Assembly: GCA_002388005.1 (NCBI GenBank)
Contig: DGLO01000144.1
Coordinates: forward strand, 6,404-42,182
Source: Candidatus Neomicrothrix sp. UBA4542
GTDB taxonomy: Bacteria; Actinomycetota; Acidimicrobiia; Acidimicrobiales; Poriferisodalaceae
Direction: 5' to 3'
DNA length: 35,779 nt
Each line of letters opens with the position of its first letter. Within the stretch, counting starts at the first letter, position 1. This document shows, piece by piece, positions 1 through 7,790 of the stretch. The notes under the pieces were generated by a model, which worked only from the letters and a program-made list of their open reading frames with translations, did not search any database and had not been told where the DNA came from. The translations under genes and the position numbers were made by a program.

Positions 1-752
1 AGGTCCGCGACAACTAACTCTGCATTGTGGTCAGTCACAAGCTCGACATCGCGTCGGACCGACCGGCCCAACTCAGTGTGAAGTCCTTCTGCGTTGATCC
101 ATCCACGAGATCTCAAGTTTTCGGCTTCTCGTTGCCATTCTTGCGGGGTCCAGCCGCGAATGGCCTGAATGACTGTCGGCGTACCGCGACCATCAGCCGC
201 CATCATTAAGTGACACCCGAGCCCTGAGATGTCTGCCTGTCGTAGCGCGTCATTGTGGCCGTCAAACCGATACTCGCGAAGAAGGGTGGCTGCGTGCCAG
301 AGTGAAAGAAGAACTGGTTCGGGCCACGGCTCTGTTCTCCAGGCTTCGAATAACGGGCGGTCGCTCGTCTCCAGTCCCGGCAGAGTTTCCCGTAAAGCCT
401 CCGCGGCATAAGCGGCTTTTCCATCGGGTGCGTCACCTTCAAATATTCGATGAAGGGCCTGTTCCATAATGTGGATCTGTTGCTGTCGCACATTGCTGGG
501 AGACATCACCTCCCAACAGTTCGGGACGGCTTTCTCGACCATACGAGGAGCGAAATTATAGAAAGCAACAGTCACGTCCCGGGCTGATGCAGCGCCCATT
601 GGAGCTGCCCGATAGGCAAAGTACGCATGCCACCAGCCACTGAATCCAAACTCGGTGAATCGCTTCACTTCCTCTGCGTAGTAGGCGCAGGAATGCAGTG
701 GTTCCGCCGCTTTAGCTAATCGACGGGTAAGGGCTGTCAGGTTCACGGTCAT
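1..752 (-). CDS. SCO6745-family protein, 3' end outside window
   Basis: Reading the minus strand from the ATG at 752-750 gives an open frame of 250 codons that runs off the left edge. The start overlaps the TGA of the upstream acyl-CoA dehydrogenase (ATGA), so the two are probably translationally coupled. The protein has features I recognise from the SCO6745 family of actinobacteria: an N-terminal helical part with GFSGWWHAYFAYRAAPMG, then FYNFAPRMVEKAVP, a central LWHAATLLREYRFDGHNDAL and, near the visible end, RGWTPQEWQREAENLRSRGW followed by a TDHNAEL stretch. The C-terminal part looks like the winged-helix-like end of that family. No catalytic function is established for the family that I know of. 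Its place in an acyl-CoA catabolic operon is the only clue to its role. The family call is from memory of conserved segments. Confidence 0.8.
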   Translation of the reverse strand, partial: MTVNLTALTRRLAKAAEPLHSCAYYAEEVKRFTEFGFSGWWHAYFAYRAAPMGAASARDVTVAFYNFAPRMVEKAVPNCWEVMSPSNVRQQQIHIMEQALHRIFEGDAPDGKAAYAAEALRETLPGLETSDRPLFEAWRTEPWPEPVLLSLWHAATLLREYRFDGHNDALRQADISGLGCHLMMAADGRGTPTVIQAIRGWTPQEWQREAENLRSRGWINAEGLHTELGRSVRRDVELVTDHNAELVVAD

Positions 753-1963
753 TCGGTGCTTGGTTCTTTGGGTAGACCCAGAACCCGTTCGCCGAGGATG
801 TTTCGCTGAATTTCGTCCGTCCCTCCAGCTATTGATTGGGCGGGAGTCGACACGAAGACCTCGGCGATGACTCCGTTCCCTGGACCCTCGGCGCCGTTCA
901 GCATGCTGTAGGCGCCAGCGACGGAGGTGTGGGCGTGATGGCTTGCCCGGGCAGTGACACTCATGTTGAGTTTCGCCACGGACCCCTCCGGGCCAGGCGG
1001 CCGGCCCGCGACTCGAGCAGCTCTTGCTCTTTGGTTACTCCAATTTGATGTTCGCTGCAGTTCTTCAATCTTGGCGACGTGTTGTCGGACAAGGGGGTCA
1101 TCTCCGAGTCCGCGCCGTTGAGCTTCCGACCGAACCAGCTTGGGTCTCCCCGCGCGCTGGGGGTACCAGCGGTAGGTCGAAAAGTATTCATCAGCCTCGG
1201 TTTTCGCGCGCTCAACAAGACGCCCACCGCTCGCAGCGAAACGAGGTCGAGGTGTTCCGACAGCACTGCGTTCATGAGCCAGCGTGGTTAACGCGACACG
1301 CCATCCCTGGCCGACGTCAGCAATTAGGTTTTCATGCCCAACGCGAGCCCCGTCGAGGAATACTTCGTTGAAGGAGGCGTGTTGGTTCATCTGACGTAGA
1401 GGTCGGACTTCCACACCGTCTTGTTGCATCGGTATGGCGAAATATGAGATCCCTTGGTGTTTAGACAGTTCCGGATTAGTTCGCGCTAGAAGGATCCCGT
1501 AATCGGCCTTGTGAGCGCCTGAATTCCAAACCTTTTGTCCGTGGACGAGCCACTCGTCCCCATCTCTCACGGCCCGGGTGTTGAGCCCAGCGAGATCCGA
1601 ACCGGCGCCCGGCTCGCTGAACAACTGGCACCATTTGTGCTCCCCGGTGAGGATAGGTCGGAGAAAACGCTGCTTCTGCTCGTCGCTTCCCCATTCCAAC
1701 AAGGTGGGTGCCACCAGGTACATGCTGACGCCGGCAGCTACCCCGACCGCGCCGACCTCAGAGAAAACCTTTCTGGCGGCGGAATCCGCAGCCAGAGGAA
1801 GACCGCGTCCGTGCCACTCCCGGGGCCACGATGGACAGCCCCATCCGCTATCCGCTAATAGCCCTCGCCATTCGACCAAATCCGCATTCGGGTCCCAATG
1901 CGTTTCAAGCCAAGTGCGGACTTCGCTCTCGATAGCCGCTATCGAGTCCATGTCACCAACCAT
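749..1963 (-). CDS. Acyl-CoA dehydrogenase (FadE type)
   Basis: FAD-dependent dehydrogenase expected to introduce an alpha,beta double bond into an acyl-CoA and pass electrons to ETF. At 404 residues it has the usual family length. Visible signatures are FSEPGAGSDLAGL (about 115-127) and KVWNSGAHKADYG (about 144-156), which contact flavin and substrate, and a C-terminal GGTDEIQRNILGERVLGLP. The Glu that acts as base in short/medium-chain enzymes (the E of YEGT-type motifs) is Gly here, as in many actinobacterial FadE proteins, so the base must lie elsewhere or the protein works in a hetero-oligomer. The ATG at 1963 lies inside the nitroreductase gene and has no clear ribosome site. The ATG at 1951 (MDSIAAIES), just after GGTTGGTGAC, is a good alternative. 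Its substrate cannot be told from sequence. Confidence 0.93.
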   Translation of the reverse strand: MVGDMDSIAAIESEVRTWLETHWDPNADLVEWRGLLADSGWGCPSWPREWHGRGLPLAADSAARKVFSEVGAVGVAAGVSMYLVAPTLLEWGSDEQKQRFLRPILTGEHKWCQLFSEPGAGSDLAGLNTRAVRDGDEWLVHGQKVWNSGAHKADYGILLARTNPELSKHQGISYFAIPMQQDGVEVRPLRQMNQHASFNEVFLDGARVGHENLIADVGQGWRVALTTLAHERSAVGTPRPRFAASGGRLVERAKTEADEYFSTYRWYPQRAGRPKLVRSEAQRRGLGDDPLVRQHVAKIEELQRTSNWSNQRARAARVAGRPPGPEGSVAKLNMSVTARASHHAHTSVAGAYSMLNGAEGPGNGVIAEVFVSTPAQSIAGGTDEIQRNILGERVLGLPKEPSTE

Positions 1964-2606
1964 TTACATGAACGAATTTACTCTCTGGTTTTCGTCTCCC
2001 TGGTCGAAAATCAGTCCCCTGCGTATACGCAACCGGACTCAACGCGACTTGCTGAACTTCGTCATATGGAATGCCCAACACGTCTGCCACATCACGTTCT
2101 CGTTGAAGGTGAACAGTTGTCCAGCACGTTCCCAAGCCGCGTTCCCTGGCCGCGAGCATAAAACTCCATGCGGCCTGGATCACCGAACCCCATTTGACTG
2201 CTTGAGTCATAGCGTCCGCACCGTCAAGTCGCCCACTGATACAGGGAACAAAGACCGCGGGCACTTCAGGAAACACTTCGGCTAGGTGGCGGGCAGACCC
2301 CATCATGCTCAACCACGATGACTGGTCACCAGCATCGCCCTGGCGCGATGCTGAGGATGACAGGTAGTCATCAGTAATCATTGACATCCACACCTGCTGA
2401 TAAATCAACCCCACCTCACGGCATTGGTCGCGATCATTGGACACCACAAAGTGCCAGTCCTGCCGAAGTGAACCGGTAGGCGCCTGAAGGGCCAAATCGA
2501 GACAGTCTCGAAGGACTTGCTCTCCGACCGCCTTTTCGAGGTCAAGACGTCGCCTAACCGAACGCGTGGTACTCAGTACTTCGTCGACTCCCAGCTCAAG
2601 TTTCAT
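1953..2606 (-). CDS. Nitroreductase-family protein
   Basis: A 217-residue protein with the nitroreductase/FMN-oxidoreductase pattern: an N-terminal RSVRRR segment for phosphate binding of FMN, LALQAPTGSLRQDWHFVVS (typically AP-S--N-QPW in the family), and a C-terminal part with WSFMLAARERGLGTCWTT and VLGIPYDEVQQVALSPVAY. The family reduces nitro groups, quinones, enones or similar acceptors with NAD(P)H. Start ATG at 2606 is preceded by GGGAGGGTGGTCC, a good ribosome site. The gene sits 26 bases after a MaoC-fold gene and touches the acyl-CoA dehydrogenase downstream, so it is part of the same operon. It may reduce an unsaturated CoA intermediate, but that is inference from position only. Confidence 0.88.
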   Translation of the reverse strand: MKLELGVDEVLSTTRSVRRRLDLEKAVGEQVLRDCLDLALQAPTGSLRQDWHFVVSNDRDQCREVGLIYQQVWMSMITDDYLSSSASRQGDAGDQSSWLSMMGSARHLAEVFPEVPAVFVPCISGRLDGADAMTQAVKWGSVIQAAWSFMLAARERGLGTCWTTVHLQRERDVADVLGIPYDEVQQVALSPVAYTQGTDFRPGRRKPESKFVHVNGW

Positions 2607-2632
2607 TGGACCACCCTCCCAGGCATACGCCG

Positions 2633-3049
2633 CTAAACCGGGAACTCCACTGTTGCAGTTCCTATAACACCAGTCCGACCATCTTCGGCGAGGATGGTCA
2701 AATCGAGTTCAATGCGGCGCTCTGACTCGTCAGTGTCAGTCACTGCGCCGGTCATAGTGATTTGCGAATCAACGAGGAGTGAACCCCGGAACACCGTGTC
2801 AATGCTCTTTATGGTGCAACCCGGAGCCCATCGATGAATCATTGAGGCCAAAAGTCCTTGACTCATGATTCCGGGCACGATTGCTCCCGGAAACCCTTCC
2901 GCTCGAGCGGCGTCGTGATCGATAAATCGCTCAAAGGAATGTTTTGCTGCGCCACAAAACTTTTTGACGTTCGCCATCGATACGTCAGGGTGAACTACCG
3001 CGAGTTCGTCCCCAAGTTCTATGTCCTCAAATGAAAGAGCATCTGACAT
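2633..3049 (-). CDS. MaoC-fold hydratase subunit
   Basis: A 138-residue single hot-dog-domain protein. The C-terminal half of two-part MaoC hydratases shows the same pattern: an opening SFEDIELGDEL, FERFIDHDAARAEGFPGAIVPG (resembling the family's D--A---G-----P-G segment), then SMIHRWAPG and a beta-rich end. This family hydrates trans-2-enoyl-CoA to 3-hydroxyacyl-CoA. The gene lies 4 bases after another MaoC-like gene, as in heterodimeric hydratases such as ChsH1-ChsH2 of mycobacterial cholesterol catabolism, so the two probably form one enzyme. The usual His of the hydratase motif (D-----H) is not obvious in this chain. FIDHDAARA may carry the substitute, or the catalytic residues may come from the partner. 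Start ATG at 3049. Confidence 0.82.
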   Translation of the reverse strand: MSDALSFEDIELGDELAVVHPDVSMANVKKFCGAAKHSFERFIDHDAARAEGFPGAIVPGIMSQGLLASMIHRWAPGCTIKSIDTVFRGSLLVDSQITMTGAVTDTDESERRIELDLTILAEDGRTGVIGTATVEFPV

Positions 3050-3053
3050 ACGG

Positions 3054-3506
3054 TTACGCCTTTTTGATCATCTTCCAGTCAACGGTGGACACCAAATCGT
3101 CCTGCTCGTTTCGAAATTCCATTCGTTGAACGATGAAAATCATGGTTCCGCTTCTACCTGTCTTGTCGAAGACGTCGGCGATCGTGGTCGTCGCATTGAG
3201 AGTGTCACCAGATCGGATCGGCAAATGAACCTCAACACTTTTCCCGCCATCAATTCCAAACCCGCTCCCTATCTGCGGGAACCCTTCCGGAAGCACTCGA
3301 CCGGACATGCAATGCGTTGTGTAACCGGGGTGCGCTTGAAAGTCGGGATGGGCGGGATCGATGAACCGCGCGTCGTCCTCACCACATGCTTCCGCCCACT
3401 CGATCATGTCTTCCGTTTTCATTTCAAACGTGGCCCAGTCGAATTCCACCCCAACCCAGTCATCTCGGATGGTTGCAAGGTCTAGGTCAGAAGAGCCGCT
3501 TCCCAT
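3054..3506 (-). CDS. MaoC-like N-terminal (FAS1-type dehydratase) subunit
   Basis: A 150-residue hot-dog protein with the pattern of the N-terminal MaoC dehydratase domain: WVGVEFDWATFEMKTEDMIEWAEACGEDDARFIDP, a middle GKSVEVHLPIRSGDTLNATTTIADVFDKTGRSGTMIFI, and a DWKMI end. It probably pairs with the next gene to form a heterodimeric enoyl-CoA hydratase. This is the first gene of the left minus-strand operon. Its ATG at 3506 is preceded by GAAAGGGAGCT, a clear ribosome site, and a 112-base gap separates it from the divergent ADP-ribosylglycohydrolase, where a promoter must lie. The ending WKMIKKA is normal for the family. Function as hydratase is family knowledge; the pairing is inferred from gene order. 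Confidence 0.8.
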   Translation of the reverse strand: MGSGSSDLDLATIRDDWVGVEFDWATFEMKTEDMIEWAEACGEDDARFIDPAHPDFQAHPGYTTHCMSGRVLPEGFPQIGSGFGIDGGKSVEVHLPIRSGDTLNATTTIADVFDKTGRSGTMIFIVQRMEFRNEQDDLVSTVDWKMIKKA

Positions 3507-3618
3507 AGCTCCCTTTCATTCCGCCAGGTCGTCAACGGTCGATGTTAGAAGGCGCCGTTCTCAGGGCGAAAGTAACACTTGCGGACACAAGTCGCCGCAC
3601 TGGGTAATGATTGTCGGT

Positions 3619-4680
3619 ATGTCAATCGATGACAATGTTTCCTATCGGTCACGAATCCGAAACGCGTGGGCAGGTCGAATCAGCGGGTGCATGTTGGGTA
3701 AACCCATTGAACACATGTCCATGCGGAAAGGCCGAGAAGTTCTCCGTACCTATCTTGCCGATGCAGGAGCACTACCTCTTCGAGACTACGTGCCGTTAGT
3801 GCAAGGATTCGAGGCTGACATCGAACACCACGCGGCGTGCCGGGATCAGATCCAACGCGCCATCCCAGATGATGACATCAACTACACATTGATCTCTCTC
3901 TTGATACTGGAGGAGTACGGCAGGGGGTTCGCTACAGCAGACGTTGGACGGGTCTGGCTTCGATATTTACCAGGGGCAATGGTATTTACCGCAGAGCGCG
4001 AAGCGTACGCGCGGCTGCTGGCCGATGCCGGAATGCGGTTCCCCTTTGGTGCACCCCCAGCGTTTGACATTGAGGAATGCAGTGACAACCCATATAACGA
4101 TTGGATAGGTGCTCAAATTAGAGCAGACCTCTACGGTTGGGTGAACCCCGGTGAACCTGCTGAGGCGGCCGCTCTAGCACAGACTGATGCAGCACTGACT
4201 CACCGTGGCGAAGGCATACACGGAGCTGTAGTGATAGCGGTCGCCGGATCCCTGATCGCGGCTGGTACAACACTTCCGGAGGCAATGGAGGAGGCGGCAA
4301 CCTATATCCCGAGCGGATCCGACTGTGCTGCAGCCGTCTCTTTGGGTTTGGCTTGTGCGGGCGACGCTGACCCGTCTCGACTACACGCCGAATTCGATGG
4401 AATGTCCCCGGTTCATACGGTTAATAATCTTTCACTTGTTACGTGGGGCTTGGCCCGACATCCTCATGACTTCAGCGCCGCAATTGGCGATACGGTGAGC
4501 GCTGGATGGGACACGGACTGTAACGGGGCGACGGTCGGCGGCTTGTGGGGATTGACAGGTCGCAACATCCCCGATGAATGGGTCGATAACTGGAACGGGG
4601 TCGTAGAAACCAGTCTTTCCGGATATGCCGTTGTTACTCTCGAGGAACTCGTAGACCGGACCCTGACGGTGGCTAATTGA
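3619..4680 (+). CDS. ADP-ribosylglycohydrolase-family protein
   Basis: A 353-residue protein of the DraG/ADP-ribosylglycohydrolase family, which removes ADP-ribose from proteins or hydrolyses related N- or O-glycosidic bonds with two metal ions. Metal-site signatures are visible: an N-terminal AGRISGCMLGKPIE segment, PDDDINYTLISLLILEEYG (family D-D---T/D type), and near the C-terminus SAGWDTDCNGATVGGLWG (family DTD-NAA-VGGL). The reading frame stays open upstream to 3361, but that extension overlaps the MaoC gene on the other strand and does not resemble the family, so I start at ATG 3619 (MSIDDNVSYRSR); ATG 3607 is the alternative. The gene stands alone between two minus-strand operons, and its last 8 bases overlap the end of the convergent PHP gene. 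The substrate is unknown. Confidence 0.88.
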   Translation: MSIDDNVSYRSRIRNAWAGRISGCMLGKPIEHMSMRKGREVLRTYLADAGALPLRDYVPLVQGFEADIEHHAACRDQIQRAIPDDDINYTLISLLILEEYGRGFATADVGRVWLRYLPGAMVFTAEREAYARLLADAGMRFPFGAPPAFDIEECSDNPYNDWIGAQIRADLYGWVNPGEPAEAAALAQTDAALTHRGEGIHGAVVIAVAGSLIAAGTTLPEAMEEAATYIPSGSDCAAAVSLGLACAGDADPSRLHAEFDGMSPVHTVNNLSLVTWGLARHPHDFSAAIGDTVSAGWDTDCNGATVGGLWGLTGRNIPDEWVDNWNGVVETSLSGYAVVTLEELVDRTLTVAN

Positions 4681-5320
4681 TTTCAGTTTCGGGTCGAAGC
4701 GAAATCGGCTGAAAATTTCCAATGGTTAACGCGTCGACGAGGTCATCGACGGATGTGATGACCTCGTTAGGGAATTCCGTCGCACAAAGGCCGATACGAC
4801 TGACAACGTGACTGTCGCTGCCACCAAAACCCCTATAGCCAAGGTCTTCGGCCCTTTGCAGTGACCACTCGTCCTCTCCAGGAATCGATCCACCGTTAAG
4901 AACTTCGACGGTATGTACACCGTCGACGATTCCTTGCTCCTCATAATGGGAAAACAGGCCGACTCGTTTGCGTCCGGGATGACATGGTGCAGCGAAGGCA
5001 CCGCACCGCTCTGCTTCGCTCAACACCGCGTCGATGGGCAGTCGAATATCAGAAAAGTCCAAAGCCGCCAGAAGGTCGTCGTTCACTCCAAATACAAGTA
5101 CGTGTCCAAAATCGGTCTCAACTTCGCTCGCTTTAAGGATCAGTAAGTCGTACTCGTCTTCGAGATGTCGATAGTCGGAACTCGCATCAAACTGGCGGTG
5201 TTCGGTAAGGACAAAGCCATCAAGGGGCAGTTCTTTCTTGCGGATCCACTTGCAGTAGTTCTCAACCTTCGCCCGTCCATCATCTGATTTGACTGAATGA
5301 GTATGGAGATCCAGAAGCAT
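4673..5320 (-). CDS. PHP-domain phosphoesterase-like protein
   Basis: A 215-residue PHP-domain protein. The metal-ligand motifs are all present in order: DLHTHSVKSDDG at the start, TEH around residue 40, an ASEVETDFGHVLVFG segment, PCHP in the middle and GSDSH near the end. The PHP family contains metal-dependent phosphoesterases (histidinol phosphatase, RNase AM-like enzymes, DNA polymerase exonuclease domains); a short stand-alone form like this is usually a phosphatase or nuclease of unknown substrate. It is the last gene of the minus-strand run 11857-4673, with only 5 bases between it and the DUF35 gene. It overlaps the ADP-ribosylglycohydrolase gene tail to tail by 8 bases. Confidence 0.87.
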   Translation of the reverse strand: MLLDLHTHSVKSDDGRAKVENYCKWIRKKELPLDGFVLTEHRQFDASSDYRHLEDEYDLLILKASEVETDFGHVLVFGVNDDLLAALDFSDIRLPIDAVLSEAERCGAFAAPCHPGRKRVGLFSHYEEQGIVDGVHTVEVLNGGSIPGEDEWSLQRAEDLGYRGFGGSDSHVVSRIGLCATEFPNEVITSVDDLVDALTIGNFQPISLRPETEIN

Positions 5321-5325
5321 CGGAG

Positions 5326-5754
5326 CTACGTCGCTGAAGGGCGGAATACGGGAATTGCGAAGACTTCGCGGTCGTCACGTTCTTGGTTAACAAAACCAGC
5401 GACCACTGGCATACCGATAGTGACTACGTCTGGGTCGCAATCAACGATGACCGTGAGGAGGCGCGGACCTTCCTCGAGGGTGACATACGCCATGACGTAG
5501 GGGCAGGCTTCCGCGAATCCCTTGGCCTGGTTCTGTTCAGTGACGGTATAGCTGTAAACCTCACCTCGGCCGCTTGCCGGGAAGTGTTCAAGATCAGCGC
5601 TTTTGAGACAGTGAGCACAAACCCCTCGGGGTCGATGCTGCACAAGAGAGCAGTTTCCGCATTTCTGTAATACGAGCGCCCCACGTCCCGCCCCTTCCCA
5701 GTAGCCCCGCGTTTCCCAAGAGGCGTGAGGGCTCGGATGATCGATCTCTGTCAT
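5326..5754 (-). CDS. DUF35 Zn-ribbon/OB-fold protein, thiolase partner
   Basis: A 142-residue two-domain acyl-CoA-associated protein. After an N-terminal helix comes a rubredoxin-like zinc ribbon with two CxxC pairs (KCGNCSLVQ and CAHCLKS), then an OB-fold with the typical SYTVTEQNQAKGF and PYVMAYVTLEEGPRLLT segments. DUF35 proteins form complexes with thiolase-like enzymes, for example the DUF35 domain of ChsH2 with the Ltp2 aldolase. I start at the ATG at 5754 (MTEIDHPSPH), which overlaps the stop of the thiolase-like gene as ATGA. The frame extends further upstream but inside that gene. Coupling to the thiolase-like gene strongly supports a stable complex. Confidence 0.9.
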   Translation of the reverse strand: MTEIDHPSPHASWETRGYWEGAGRGALVLQKCGNCSLVQHRPRGVCAHCLKSADLEHFPASGRGEVYSYTVTEQNQAKGFAEACPYVMAYVTLEEGPRLLTVIVDCDPDVVTIGMPVVAGFVNQERDDREVFAIPVFRPSAT

Positions 5755-6923
5755 CTGTCTACCCCCAGGATCAGAGTTGCCCCACTGTGCTTGTCTCCGA
5801 TGGTGCCGCCGGTGCCGTGTGCTAAGGCAACCCGAGCATCCTTGACCTGACGCTCCCCGCACTCACCTCGTAACTGTTTTACCGCTTCGATCACCAAGAA
5901 AATGCCTCGCATACCCGGGTGGTTGGACGAAAGACCCCCACCGTCCGGATTTACGGGCAACAGACCTCCAATTGCGATCCCCCCATCGCCTACGAAGTCG
6001 CCGCCGTCCCCTGGTTCGCAGAATCCCAGATTTTCCAATGTCGCGAGGACCGTGATGGTGAAGGAGTCGTAAATCATCGCTAAGTCGATGTCAGCGTGCT
6101 TGATCCCGGCCATTTTCATTGCCGTTGAGCCCGACTGTTTGGCAGCGATCGTCAGGAGATCGCTGCCTCCCACGCCCTGATGTTGCACGGCTTCACCGCA
6201 TCCCAGCAGCGAAACCGGTTGCGATCGGAGGTCTTTGGCTCGCTCAAGCGACGTCACTATGACCGCGCCGCCACCATCACTAATGATGCAGCAATCCAGG
6301 AGATGCAGCGGTCTCGAAATCATTCGGCTTTCGAGTACGTCGTCGACAGTGATCGGCGCCCGCATCTTGGCCAATGGATTCAACCCGGCGTGGTGACGCA
6401 TCGTGACCGCTATTTGCGCGAGTTGTTCACTGGTCGTGCCGTACGTCTTCATATGTAGATTCGCGTACATCGCATAACTTCCGACAGTGGTCATGCCATA
6501 TGGCGCCGTGAAAGCGAGGCCCGGATCTTTGGAAGCTCCAGTACCTCCAGTACCTATCGCCATGGAATTTGAGGCTGCAGTTGACCCGTAAAGGACGAGA
6601 GCGGTGGAACACAATCCTGCATGAATGGCCGAGGCTGCGTGATTCACGTGAGCAACGAAAGAGGAACCGCCAATGTTGGTGCCGTCAAGGTAATCGGGCC
6701 GCAGATCCAAGTATTCGGCCAAGTCAACGATTCCCATCATCCCCATGGTCATTGACGCCCCGAATAACCCGTCGACGTCTTGACGTGTCAGGCCAGCATC
6801 GTCTAATGCGCCCTTAGCGCACTCCGCCATTATCTGGAACTCCGATTTATTTGGAGAAAAACGACTGGGATGTTCATAAACCCCGGCGATGGCGATACCG
6901 GTCGGAAATTGGGAGCTAGTCAT
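5751..6923 (-). CDS. Thiolase-like (Ltp2/SCP-x type) protein
   Basis: A 390-residue thiolase-fold protein of the lipid-transfer/acetyl-CoA acetyltransferase group. It has a family-like N-terminal half, SDGGGAVIVTS around 215-225, LAMIYDSFTITVL around 281-293, SSNHPGMRG with His335, and HGTGGTIGDKHSGATL at the C-terminus. The nucleophilic Cys expected near residue 88 is absent: the segment reads GTNIGGSSFVAH, with serines. This fits the Ltp2 type of retro-aldolase better than a true thiolase, and so does the coupled DUF35 gene. Such enzymes cleave a beta-hydroxyacyl-CoA to an aldehyde or ketone plus acyl-CoA. The start ATG at 6923 lies 8 bases inside the preceding hydrolase gene. Retro-aldolase activity is inference. 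Confidence 0.87.
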   Translation of the reverse strand: MTSSQFPTGIAIAGVYEHPSRFSPNKSEFQIMAECAKGALDDAGLTRQDVDGLFGASMTMGMMGIVDLAEYLDLRPDYLDGTNIGGSSFVAHVNHAASAIHAGLCSTALVLYGSTAASNSMAIGTGGTGASKDPGLAFTAPYGMTTVGSYAMYANLHMKTYGTTSEQLAQIAVTMRHHAGLNPLAKMRAPITVDDVLESRMISRPLHLLDCCIISDGGGAVIVTSLERAKDLRSQPVSLLGCGEAVQHQGVGGSDLLTIAAKQSGSTAMKMAGIKHADIDLAMIYDSFTITVLATLENLGFCEPGDGGDFVGDGGIAIGGLLPVNPDGGGLSSNHPGMRGIFLVIEAVKQLRGECGERQVKDARVALAHGTGGTIGDKHSGATLILGVDR

Positions 6924-7734
6924 GCCGTTGTCCTAAACCCTGAACGTATTCATCAATTGCGGCGCTCAGCTTCGTTGGATTTTCAATCACCGCGTGACGT
7001 GACGCTCCTTCAAGATGGGTCGCAGTTCCGTTCGGTAATGCGTCGGCAAATTCTTGTGCGCTGTCCTGATATTCCGCTTCAGTGTGTTCACCAATGACGA
7101 CCAGCACCGGGGTGGCCACTTTGGAAATATCAGCGTCGCTGTTCCACTTCTGTTGAGCGCGCCTTGCCCCCACCGTCGCTCTGGGGTCGGTCTTCACCCA
7201 TTCGGTGAAAGCGGTTCGAAAAACGCCCTCGTCGGTATTGGGGGAGTACCCGGTTGAATCAAATTGGCGTCTCGCTTTACCCGCAGCGATTAACGCTAAC
7301 TGCTCTATTTCTTCCGTCAGGTCCACGGATTTTCCACTGGAGCCAACACACACAATCCCGGCGACGTTGACCTTCGCTCGATTAGCGACCTCGATAGCGA
7401 CAGCTGCCCCCATGCCTTCACCTACCAAGATGAGCTCTCCAGGTTCCCAATTCTTGACCAGGGTTTCGGCGTGCACCGCCATCGCCTCGATGGAGGTGAG
7501 GCTGTCAAGCTCGCCGCTGCGACCATGACCTGGCTGATCGAAACTGACGGGCGAATGGTTCGATTCCAAACAGTCCATCAATTCTCGGAAACAGTTCCCG
7601 TTACCTCCAGCATCATGAAAGAGCAATACAGTCGAACCGTTAGCTAGCAGAGGAGGGGCACCCGGAAGCGTGGTTTCACCGCGATGATGCACCAGGGTGG
7701 CAACTCCATCTACATCAAAGTATTTGTCAGGCAC
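6916..7734 (-). CDS. Alpha/beta-hydrolase-fold protein, catalytic triad degenerate
   Basis: A 272-residue alpha/beta-hydrolase fold protein. It shows an oxyanion-type segment LLFHDAGGNGNCFRELMDCL, the SFDQPGHGRSGE turn, a nucleophile-elbow position LVGEGMGAAVAIEVA and a C-terminal EGASRHAVIENP with His247. The elbow reads Gly105-Glu-Gly-Met-Gly109, so the Ser of GxSxG is Gly107. The usual acid position reads GEHT (Thr218 for Asp). I checked the codons: GGT GAA GGC ATG GGG. A classical hydrolase is therefore unlikely; it may bind a CoA ester or act by another mechanism. The start is a GTG at 7734 with a weak ribosome site. It overlaps the thiolase-like gene by 8 bases. Confidence 0.82.
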   Translation of the reverse strand: MPDKYFDVDGVATLVHHRGETTLPGAPPLLANGSTVLLFHDAGGNGNCFRELMDCLESNHSPVSFDQPGHGRSGELDSLTSIEAMAVHAETLVKNWEPGELILVGEGMGAAVAIEVANRAKVNVAGIVCVGSSGKSVDLTEEIEQLALIAAGKARRQFDSTGYSPNTDEGVFRTAFTEWVKTDPRATVGARRAQQKWNSDADISKVATPVLVVIGEHTEAEYQDSAQEFADALPNGTATHLEGASRHAVIENPTKLSAAIDEYVQGLGQRHD

Positions 7735-7790
7735 GAGGCGAACGGTAACTCACGGAAACGGCGAACGTCGTGCTAATGAAGAACGAATAG

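Noticed and set aside
3361..3618. Longer N-terminus for the ADP-ribosylglycohydrolase
   Set aside because: The extension lies on top of the opposite-strand MaoC gene, has unusual Ser/Arg-rich composition and no family similarity. Start 3619 (or 3607) fits.
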